Virus record (IMG/VR): IMGVR_UViG_3300027730_000111
Coordinates: 1-28,254 of that record
Reading direction: 5' to 3' (one strand)
Length of the DNA stretch: 28,254 bases
DNA from: a virus
A program made the translations under genes and the position numbers. Positions 1 to 9,000 of this stretch are shown piece after piece. The notes beneath the pieces were generated by a model. It was not told where the DNA came from and searched no databases. It worked only from the letters and a program-made list of their open reading frames with translations. Each line of letters opens with the position of its first letter. The stretch's first letter is position 1.

Positions 1-3000
1 TCTTTATAATGCATGCCAATATCAAAATAGTCGAGCTCTCTGTTATACAAGTAGAAATTTTGTATTTCAAAATCTTTCACAAAGTAGCTAGTTTTTATGC
101 TTTTTGCGTTGTCAAGATAGTCGCTCAACAGCAAACCATTATAATATGGTGTTGCACCTGCAAATACTCTGTCTGTGAGTAGAGGCATAAAGTTGTATTT
201 GTTAGGCTCAAATGATGTTGTGCTGTATAATTCTCCATCCAAATAAAGCTTCAATGTGCCTGCTGGTGGATTGAGAGCAATAGCGAAATGATGATACCCG
301 CTGTCCAGATCACTACCTTGCACAGTTACAGAAGGAATTGCTATATCTTCTGTATTAAACTGATTATACAATCGAGCTTTGAATGTCAAGACACCTGTGC
401 CATACCGATACTTTAAATAGGAGTAATTAAAGTTATGATTACAAGGTTCGATCTTGGAGTTAAAGCTACCGTTCACATCAATGAATGTGGTATCAATCAC
501 GTTACCGTCATAATCTAATTTAAATCCTACTGCTTTGCTAACATCAGATCCGCTTGCCGTAACTAATACTGATTGTTCCAATTCACCATTATAAAAATTT
601 TCTATAAAAGTAACATTCTTTATGTTAACAGGTTGTGTAGAAAACGCTGAAGCTGCTACAAGGGCAGTAGTAAATGCTAAGGTCTGATGGGGGCCGTAGA
701 CTGCTATAAAATTACTGTCACCAGCCCATATGTTATTATTCATATCAATATTAAAAAACGAAAATGTACCTTTGGTGCCAGCAACAGTGCAGAGTTGACT
801 TGTTGTTGTGTTGTATTTGCATATAATGCCTGAGCTAAGAAAAAACAAACCATCACTCCTGACAATACTATTTGTACCGTCCACAAGAATAATTCTACCA
901 TCCAACAGCCTGGATACCTGTAATGCGTCAACTGGTTTTCCAATAATTAAGTCTGCAGATGCAGGATATACCAGATTGGATGTCAAGTCTATTGCACTCA
1001 GCCCCCTATCAGAATACAACACATACCCTCGGGCCTCATCATTAGATGCATGAATTATGTTGTACTTAGAGCTAGAGAGAGCTGGTGTTGCATCAACAAT
1101 GGTTTCACGTATGTCATACTCCACTACCTGCATTCTATCGGTAATAACGTGAAATGAATTAAGAGCGTCACGGCGAAGAACAAAATCAATATTTCCAAAA
1201 GTAGATAGAGCTGTATCATAAGTGTCCACTGCATCCAAATCAGCATTATATGCAACAAGAGCACCATTCTTACCATAAAACAGCAAAGGCGTTACTTGAG
1301 AGTAATTAAAAATCCCGAGACCATAATCATTGTAATTGCCAAAAATTTCATATCCCAGGGGTTTATTCCAATTGGAACTGTTTGCCCACAAAGTCATTGT
1401 AAAGGTGTTGGTATCTAGCTTGATGTTATTAACGTCAAAATAACTATATCGACGCCCATCAAAGGCGTATGAGGTAAGATTCTCATTTATGATAGGATCC
1501 ACATTAGTACCATTCCATATTGAGTAGTATGTAAAGTTTTTTTGTTTCAACGTCTTTGACAAACTATTGATATTATTAATTGCATCAATTTTTCCAAAAC
1601 GAGAATATGCATACCAACACCCTGGTTCCAGAGTTAAACTAGATGGAGTATCAACAATGCCAGTTTTTAAATTGTATCCGTCAAAAGATGTAATGTATGT
1701 TACATTGCCATCAATAGCACACAGAGCTTGAAATGCTGTATTTTTTGTGGGTGTATAGTATCTATCCATCCACACAGGTCTCACATTTTTATCATTACCA
1801 CCAGATAACCAGCTGCAAAGCCACTGACCTGTTTGTTCTCCTGTGGCATCACCTTGATTGCTTGTGTACTTGTAATTGGCTTGCTTTTTGAAAATCTTAT
1901 CACTCTTCAAGGGGTGGTTACCTGCAACTGCACCTGCCTCAACTAATTTTGACGATTTAATGTTGAGTCTTTTGTAAGGGTACATATCCTGAGGTGTATG
2001 AAACCATGTTGTTTTACCTTGGTCGAAGGTGTATGGGGTTGAATAACAATCATACTGGAGATGAAGCTTTTCATATCCTTGCTCTTGCCGTCTTCCTGAA
2101 AAAATGGTATTATAATTTCTGTAAAAAGTTGCATTTTCATTAATGAACACATTACCTCTGCCTTGCTGATTTTTTATATTCAGTTGATTCTTCAAGGTTA
2201 AAATATTGGTCTTTAGAGTGGAGCCTTCAAGGTTCTCAAACTCACTATGCAATAGGAAGTTGTTATCTATGCCAAAAAAACTATCCGCAACATTTATGTT
2301 TAAATTATTTTGATTGAATCCTGTCTCATATGTACCCCAGTCGTTGGTAATCTCTGGAGCAGTAGGAACATCAAAAAAATCCATATAAAACCCTTTTCTT
2401 ACACTATTGAATGCAATATCACTAGTGCTGGACAGGGATAATTTTCGATTATTAACATCGTTTATAATATAGTATGCAAATCCTCTGATTCTCACTTGAA
2501 GAGTAAGCTCTCTTGTGGTTTTATCAAAAGTATACACAAACTTTCTCGTATAATCATTAGAAGCACTAAACGCACTCAACACTAAGAAATCTAAACTCAA
2601 TGAGCTAGGATTAAATGACAAATAGTATCTATTGTTGTTGGTTGTGAGGTTGGATATAGTAGCAAGGTATGGATTGATCATATCCACCTCAAAAATACAA
2701 TTGTTTGCAATACCGGACAGCGTCACAGTCATGGAGTTGGTAAAAGACAGTTGCGATAAACCAGCAGGGGTGTTTGTAGGTATGTTTGTAAGACTCAGGT
2801 GTCTGTTTACACCGTCTACAGTATTATATATGGTGCCAAATAATACATTATTGAGCTTTTCTGGAGTTTTAAAATCTGTAATTGAAGCCAAATCCAGAGG
2901 TTTTGTCAGGTGTAGAAAACTATAATTGTTGTTATTGAAGTCATGTGTTTCCAGGAAAATAGGGGAAAAAAAAGTAGACAGATTACCATCAATACATATG

Positions 3001-3089
3001 CTCTTATTAGTGAAATCTATTTGATTATCATATATATAGGAAGCACTCAATCCCTTATAATTACTTGGTGTTACAAAACTGGTAAGCAT
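1..3089 (-). CDS. Giant adhesin-like virion protein with LamG-like and propeller-like modules (3' end outside window)
   Basis: An open minus-strand frame starts with ATG at 3089-3087 and runs without a stop to the window edge (at least 1029 residues). It is the last of five successive large structural genes, so a tail-fibre or adhesin role is inferred. Around residues 896-1027 there is a concanavalin/LamG-like half: GYHHFAIAL, then LKLYLDGELY, then FEIQNFYLYNREL, the usual HhA-DG-YNR pattern of these sugar- or protein-binding domains. A similar opening half (AFDGRRYSYFDV, FTMTLWANSSNW, GYEIFGNYNDYG) sits far earlier, near residues 540-600. The stretch between, about 610-870, has short repeats like GRIILVDGTNSIV and NNIWAGDSNFIAVYG, typical of beta-propeller blades. 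The start is backed by a GATAAATA element 4 nt upstream. The fold calls are by eye. The true C-terminus is unknown. Confidence 0.8.
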   Translation of the reverse strand, partial: MLTSFVTPSNYKGLSASYIYDNQIDFTNKSICIDGNLSTFFSPIFLETHDFNNNNYSFLHLTKPLDLASITDFKTPEKLNNVLFGTIYNTVDGVNRHLSLTNIPTNTPAGLSQLSFTNSMTVTLSGIANNCIFEVDMINPYLATISNLTTNNNRYYLSFNPSSLSLDFLVLSAFSASNDYTRKFVYTFDKTTRELTLQVRIRGFAYYIINDVNNRKLSLSSTSDIAFNSVRKGFYMDFFDVPTAPEITNDWGTYETGFNQNNLNINVADSFFGIDNNFLLHSEFENLEGSTLKTNILTLKNQLNIKNQQGRGNVFINENATFYRNYNTIFSGRRQEQGYEKLHLQYDCYSTPYTFDQGKTTWFHTPQDMYPYKRLNIKSSKLVEAGAVAGNHPLKSDKIFKKQANYKYTSNQGDATGEQTGQWLCSWLSGGNDKNVRPVWMDRYYTPTKNTAFQALCAIDGNVTYITSFDGYNLKTGIVDTPSSLTLEPGCWYAYSRFGKIDAINNINSLSKTLKQKNFTYYSIWNGTNVDPIINENLTSYAFDGRRYSYFDVNNIKLDTNTFTMTLWANSSNWNKPLGYEIFGNYNDYGLGIFNYSQVTPLLFYGKNGALVAYNADLDAVDTYDTALSTFGNIDFVLRRDALNSFHVITDRMQVVEYDIRETIVDATPALSSSKYNIIHASNDEARGYVLYSDRGLSAIDLTSNLVYPASADLIIGKPVDALQVSRLLDGRIILVDGTNSIVRSDGLFFLSSGIICKYNTTTSQLCTVAGTKGTFSFFNIDMNNNIWAGDSNFIAVYGPHQTLAFTTALVAASAFSTQPVNIKNVTFIENFYNGELEQSVLVTASGSDVSKAVGFKLDYDGNVIDTTFIDVNGSFNSKIEPCNHNFNYSYLKYRYGTGVLTFKARLYNQFNTEDIAIPSVTVQGSDLDSGYHHFAIALNPPAGTLKLYLDGELYSTTSFEPNKYNFMPLLTDRVFAGATPYYNGLLLSDYLDNAKSIKTSYFVKDFEIQNFYLYNRELDYFDIGMHYK

Positions 3090-3093
3090 ATTT

Positions 3094-3101
3094 TATTTAT
3101 C
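3094..3101 (-). promoter_or_regulatory. Late-promoter-like GATAAATA element upstream of the edge gene
   Basis: Read on the minus strand, the 18-nt gap after the 324-residue gene contains GATAAATA, ending 4 nt before the ATG at 3089. It matches the T4 late core TATAAATA at 7 of 8 positions. The same element recurs before other start codons here. It could instead be an A/U-rich translation-initiation sequence. Confidence 0.4.
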
Positions 3102-3107
3102 CAGTTA

Positions 3108-4082
3108 TTAGGTATATCGAATATCAATGCCTTCAGCAGCAAAGTATGGGGGACCGTCACCACTAATGGTCACCCCCGATGTAACATTATTGTATGGTAT
3201 TAGATCCTCAGATGGAACCAATTGAATATAACTTGGCACCAGGTCAATGCCTTCACCTTCAATATAATTAAACCCTATTTCTGGGGCTATCACAGGATTC
3301 TCTTGTACAGGTTGATCAAATTGCTTGGGAACCAGTGCGCTTACCTGTGGTTTATTTCGCGATGGCGGTACTGGCTCAACTAAATTAGGCAGTGTAGATA
3401 ATGATGGTACAGCAAATTCAAGATCACTAATATTGAGTGCGTTCTTAAATATTTGTCTATCATTTTTCTTTTCCAGTGTAAGAATTATATCAAACCCAGC
3501 AGTCTGCTGTGCATTAAGCAACACAACATCCTCATATATATCTAAAATACCACATCTGAATGTGCTCAATGTTAAAGTGTATGTGTTGACACAACAATCA
3601 TTCCGTATGACACTTATTGTTGGTGTGTATGTGGTAACAAGTGTGTTTGTTGGGTAGTAGGTCCTGCTAACAACTGTATTAATTGGGGAATATATCACCC
3701 CGTCAATGGCTGAGAAGTCAACCGTGTACATTTCACTGCCATCTCCAAAATTATATATTACCTTGATAACACGGGAATCAGTTTCATCAATGCCGCTCAA
3801 CCTAAAATTAACTGTAGTGTTACAAAATAATTTAAATGCACCAATCTGGTAAGTTTTATAACAGTAATCCTGGAAGCACACATCATACATTGGGCCACCA
3901 GAGGTAACACTGTCAAATGTAACACCACCTAGTGCAGACAAGGGCCCGCCAAACGCAGTTAATGGGTAAAAAATATTCACACCACTTATTGGATCTTTAA
4001 AAATATAATGATCAAGATAGTTGCAGTATCCTAGAGCAGATATTGACGCAGAAGTTATGTAGATGTTGGCTTCAGCACTCAT
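3108..4082 (-). CDS. PKD-domain, cysteine-rich virion protein of unknown role
   Basis: 324 residues. Residues about 103-190 look like a PKD (immunoglobulin-like) domain: IKVIYNFGDGSEMY is the hallmark N-FGDG turn, and TYTPTISV is the closing strand of the repeat. PKD domains act as spacers or adhesive modules in extracellular and phage tail proteins. Seven cysteines fall between residues 20 and 177, including a CCV pair and CFQDYC, which is unusual for a cytoplasmically assembled virion protein. Residues 225-270 are a proline-rich linker. The C-terminal tail carries two short related segments, GEGIDLVP and AEGIDIRYT. The start overlaps the stop of the 653-residue gene by ATGA, so translation is probably coupled. 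No enzymatic motif is visible. Membership of the adhesin set is inferred from position. Confidence 0.85.
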   Translation of the reverse strand: MSAEANIYITSASISALGYCNYLDHYIFKDPISGVNIFYPLTAFGGPLSALGGVTFDSVTSGGPMYDVCFQDYCYKTYQIGAFKLFCNTTVNFRLSGIDETDSRVIKVIYNFGDGSEMYTVDFSAIDGVIYSPINTVVSRTYYPTNTLVTTYTPTISVIRNDCCVNTYTLTLSTFRCGILDIYEDVVLLNAQQTAGFDIILTLEKKNDRQIFKNALNISDLEFAVPSLSTLPNLVEPVPPSRNKPQVSALVPKQFDQPVQENPVIAPEIGFNYIEGEGIDLVPSYIQLVPSEDLIPYNNVTSGVTISGDGPPYFAAEGIDIRYT

Positions 4083-6040
4083 GAGTTAATTAGGCAGCTT
4101 AAATTAAGCATATATGTGTTGTTCTCTAGGTCAATGACAAATCCACTCTGATCTATGATAGATATAGCACAGTCGGGAATTGCCAAATGGGCCGGTGGGG
4201 CGTTGAATAAGCAGTCTGTGTTGTAAATGCAGAGATAAGATTTGGTATACTTTGGAGTATATGGTGCAACCACTGAAACAAAGTTATCATATGCATTGAC
4301 AGATTGTCCAAAAAACATATATTTCTCTCTAAAGCCAGAAGCCGGTGTAATGGTGGTTGCTTGTGTGAAAATACCATCATCAGCTCTTCGAAACACATAT
4401 ACCCGTCCTACATTAACTGCTTCATATGTGCCTCCAGGGTTCAAATAAGCCTCACCAGGTGCACCCACTACACATATCTTATTATTGACGGTAACATCTG
4501 TGCCAAAATTACCTGCTATACTATTAATATTATAAAACTCTCCCAACCCCATGATTTTATTCCAATTATTTGTAGTTGTAGACAGATAGTAATGGTACAC
4601 TTCACCTTGCCCTGGATTAGAGAATGATGGCTTTTGGGCAACTGAGGCACCCACCATCAGATCTCTGCCATAAAGACTTGTGGTGTAGCCAAACCGACTT
4701 ATGCCAGATGCTGGAGACAAAATGGTTTGCAAATAATTCCAGGAGCTTGTTGTGTCGCGCTGAAATGCATGCACATATTGATTTGAATTACCAATTATTA
4801 GATTGTCACCGTACAGTTGAGTACTTACACCTAGCCCTGTGCCAGATAGCACAAAGGATGGAAGTATGGTTTGATATAAACTCCAGGTGCCAATAATTGT
4901 TGGGTTGTTACTAGTCTCAATGTAGGTATAGATAAAAATACCACCAACTGTGCCAGTATCTTCATTAGCTTGTGTGCATATTACCAAGGTGTTTCCATCA
5001 ATATCTGCAGAAACAGGTGTTGAGTTGTCTGGAGTGGGTATGGTATTAACCCTAACAAGCTTTTGCCCCAAGTACTCCAGCAACACAACATCACTTGTGT
5101 TGTTGAGCTTGCCAACAACTGTTGTATCATCTTGCCCCAGTATAGTAATACCAGCGCCAGTGTATATGGTATTCTGAAGTGAGTAGCTATTTAAATCTGT
5201 TGTATAGTTTTCAATCTTTCGACTCACAGGTACTGCAATGAATTCTTGACCCATGCCAAGCTTGCTTGATGGGCTGTGATTGTCCAGCTCTATTATTTGA
5301 TCACAGGTAGGTATTAGATCCAGGGACCGCTCGATCCCCGGGAACCCTGCAATATTAAAATTTCTTATTAAAAATTTTGTTGTGTTATCGTCAGTTGTGT
5401 TTGTGAGCGCAACCTTGAATGTTTTTCTGGACATGCTGGGTCTAGTAATTTTCAAAACATCAACAAAGTCCTTTTCTCTAGGATTTTGCTTCAGCTGGAC
5501 TCTCACATCTTCAAATTGCTTGCTCACAATTATACGAACAGATCTATAATTGTCATCATTTATGGCACTTACCTGTTGATCAATAGTAAAAGTCTCAAGA
5601 CCAGGCACATCAACAATGTTCTTGTGATCTGCTAAATTGTAGAGAAGGTTGAAATTGTTTTGAATGCCATCACGCACAATGATACTGGGTTGTGGTCTGA
5701 GGGCAGACAGCGCTATGCCATCCACCATGTCTGTGGCAAGTGCAAATCTACCTGAAGAATCAAAACCAATTCCGAGAATTGCACCTTGTATTCCACCATA
5801 ACCACCTAATCTGCAGGAATCAGAAGATCTACTTGAAGATGTGTAACCGAGACTTTGGCCAGGTCCCCCATCACGAGGCATATCTATGATGCTATCAAAA
5901 AAAACTACAGCAAATCCACCAGTTGGTAGCTGTTGTGGGTTGTATCTTGCATATTCAAAGGAAATAATAGCATCAGAAAAACTATCCAGAGGCTGATTAT
6001 TATAAATCGCTATATTTTTATCAGTTTCTGGGGTGTTCAT
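4079..6040 (-). CDS. Lectin-like / FG-GAP-propeller virion adhesin
   Basis: 653 residues in two parts. Residues about 20-235 resemble an L-type (legume-like) lectin: GGFAVVFFDS, then the glycine-rich GGPGQSLGYT, then GGIQGAILGIGFDSSG, and a late strand FLIRNFNIAGFPG. This is the order seen in bacterial and legume lectin domains, which bind glycans. Residues about 290-600 carry FG-GAP-type blades: RFGYTTSLYGRDLMVGAS, NFGTDVTVNNKICVVGAP followed by GRVYVFRR, and FFGQSVNAYDNFVSVVAP. That is a seven-bladed-propeller signature like the integrin alpha head. The last 60 residues contain four cysteines (for example YLCIYNTDC). A glycan-binding tail adhesin is the likely role. The lectin call is weaker than the propeller call. 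Its stop overlaps the next start (ATGA). Confidence 0.85.
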   Translation of the reverse strand: MNTPETDKNIAIYNNQPLDSFSDAIISFEYARYNPQQLPTGGFAVVFFDSIIDMPRDGGPGQSLGYTSSSRSSDSCRLGGYGGIQGAILGIGFDSSGRFALATDMVDGIALSALRPQPSIIVRDGIQNNFNLLYNLADHKNIVDVPGLETFTIDQQVSAINDDNYRSVRIIVSKQFEDVRVQLKQNPREKDFVDVLKITRPSMSRKTFKVALTNTTDDNTTKFLIRNFNIAGFPGIERSLDLIPTCDQIIELDNHSPSSKLGMGQEFIAVPVSRKIENYTTDLNSYSLQNTIYTGAGITILGQDDTTVVGKLNNTSDVVLLEYLGQKLVRVNTIPTPDNSTPVSADIDGNTLVICTQANEDTGTVGGIFIYTYIETSNNPTIIGTWSLYQTILPSFVLSGTGLGVSTQLYGDNLIIGNSNQYVHAFQRDTTSSWNYLQTILSPASGISRFGYTTSLYGRDLMVGASVAQKPSFSNPGQGEVYHYYLSTTTNNWNKIMGLGEFYNINSIAGNFGTDVTVNNKICVVGAPGEAYLNPGGTYEAVNVGRVYVFRRADDGIFTQATTITPASGFREKYMFFGQSVNAYDNFVSVVAPYTPKYTKSYLCIYNTDCLFNAPPAHLAIPDCAISIIDQSGFVIDLENNTYMLNLSCLINS

Positions 6041-6054
6041 ATATTATTTAATCA

Positions 6055-9000
6055 TTAATAAAGATACGCGGAAATAATTCTATTTGTGGTTATTGGTATG
6101 CGCACTTCTCCGTTAGATATTCTTATATTACCACTGGAAACATATGGTGCACCAGTGGTGTCTAAGCTCAAGCTAGCATCTGACAGCAGAAGAGACTCAT
6201 TTTCAATTAGTTCTGCAGTGATTGATGGTGTAAATGTTATGCCGGCACCTGCAGCATATGGGTATATGACACCATCTCCAAAGTAAGCACTGACCTGACA
6301 TGCATTGGTAAGAGTAGTTTGCACAGAGGCAAGAGTACCTGCAGCAAACACTGCTGTGCAAATAGGGCCACCAGCAGGTCCACAATTAATCCTAGGCGGC
6401 ACACTGGATGTTACACCACAATTAGTACCAAATCTTTGTATTTGTAGTGTGTAGAAGTTACCAGCGCTGAAGGTTGCCACCATGGTAACATCTGTATCCA
6501 TTGTAATGGGTATGGCGCTAATGCCAAATCCCAACACAGTGGTTCTACTCGATAATCCCATTGTGGTATTACCTGCAAATGCAGAAGCATATAATGTTAA
6601 AACGGTACCACTCAGTATGTTGTACTCAGTAGCAAAATTAGGATTCTCAGCCTGGGCATATATGCCTAGTGTATCGTTCTTCACATAACCAACACCGCCA
6701 CCGCTAAAGATAATGGACAAAGTATAAAATCCAATATCAAACACTGCAGATAAAGAAACATCAGAGGCTATTACAAATGATGTGGCATCTTCAACAGTGG
6801 TTGCATATGATGGAGTATTTGTCCATCCCTTGAATTGATATCCCCTTGCAGGTATGGCACTCAACACCACTGCAGTGCCAATGCCATTGATTTGTCCAGT
6901 ACCTGTGAAGGGATACGTGCAGGTACCAGTCTGTCCACCTATTGTTCTTCCAGAACAATTGATATTGTATGTATTATCAAATTCAGTGGTGGATATAACA
7001 CGACCATAATCTATTAGATCGCTTGCTGTTGTGACTGTATTTACAGTCACATTGTAATCATAGTAACGCACATAATATGCAGACACACTGGCTGGCTCTG
7101 TTACAGAGAACGAACAAATATACCTGTCAGATATGCCTGCACAAGGTCCTCCATCCAATCCCATGAACCACCACCCTGATATTGCAGGTTGTGCTGATAG
7201 AGATATATTGGCATTACGCTTGTAAGAATGAGAGAAGGCAATGGGTGTGCTTATGATGCCATCAGTTGTCGTTACTCTACCCACATCAATCACGTAATCT
7301 GGTGTTACATAATATCCTAATGAAAATGCTTCAATAGTATAAAACGGAATAGCATTAAACACAGCTGTTATGATTTGACTGGATGTAATGTTGAATGCAC
7401 AATCAGAAAATATTGAACCATCACATGGCCCGCCAACCCAACCACCAAATTCACTGACAGAATTAGCAGATGCTATAATTGATACAGTGCTACTGTAAGG
7501 AAATTGATTGAAACAAATACTTCCACAATCAATGCAATATGGATCGGTTACTACTACACCACTACCGGTGCCTGTTTTAGTAATGTATACATCTCTGTAT
7601 ATACTCTGGGGATCGTTGCAAAAAGGTATACTATCAACAGATGATACAGGTGAAGTGAATATAAATTTAAGAACACTTGGATCGGGATAAGTTGGACGTA
7701 TGATCTCACAATTGATAGGTGCGGTAAAATTTACATAATCTGCATAAGGGTAGAGGTATATGGCTGCAGAAAGAGTATACCCCAATGATGTAAATGGCGG
7801 GTCTACAACCCCTGCAAAGGTATCTCCTGATACAGCTGTAACTGTCAGCATATACGAATATGTTTGGATAGTCGCGTTAAATTCTTCTATAGTTAAGGTT
7901 GGCAAGGTAGACACTACCCATTTATTATAATCACCGTAAAGACTAGGAATGAGTCCATAATTGGTTTGACCTGGCAGGGAATTGAGCTGCTGCCCACTGA
8001 TTGTATTAATAGATAAAATATCAGCCATTGCAGTCAATACTGGGTAATATGATATAGCGGACAAGCTAGTCACAGTGGCGTATGTAGTAGAAAACGCAAT
8101 GGCTTCACCTATTGTTTCTCCATAAGTATCTAGCACCACAGCATTCTGGGTATTGCTATTGAAGATTAAATTGTTGCCAATGTTTTTAATAGGGAACCCT
8201 GAGCAACCTACAAATACAGTCAACTCATTATAGGACTCCCAATCAAATTGCACTATGTAGGTTCCAATATTATTCATCTGCACTGGCTTGATACCATCAG
8301 CAAACAAATATGTTAATTCTTTGTTTTCACCTGCAAACCCAACATCGAAATAACCAGATTTTATGAATTGACCACCCATTGTACCACCAACTGCACCAAC
8401 ATACTTAACAAGAAAGGGCATTGATGGATTATAGTAATTGTTATCATAAACAAAATAATATGGTCTGAACATTCGAGGGTTAAATGTCTCAAGAAATCGA
8501 TCCCAGTCCCCATCTTTAAGCTGCTCATTAACAAACAAAGGCATACCATTGAGATTTTTAGCCAAGTATGTGAAATTAAATAAGCTCTTTTTTTCTGATT
8601 TGGTAAAACTAACACCATCTATTTCTACTATATTAATCTGTGGTGGCTCAGCAAATCCTGCACTCAATGAATATGAATTAATTGAAAAATTTGAAGTAAT
8701 TGTGGAGGGGTATATTTTTTCCACATTAATATTTGTGAGTGGTGTTTTGTATATGGTTGGATATAATATTTTATAGTTTGAACCAGACAAATAAGGTAGT
8801 AGATTTAAGAATGCCACATATAATGTATTTTCCCTTTCTGAATACCATTCACCTGCAAACCGCTCAAGCTTACTATCTGTAAAGTACTTTGGCATGTAGA
8901 ATCCAACTGTATTATTGTTAATAATCTTGCTTGCGTCAAAATCATAAGATAATGAGTCTATTATAACATAATTAGCAGTTTCTAAGACAAATGTATCGTA

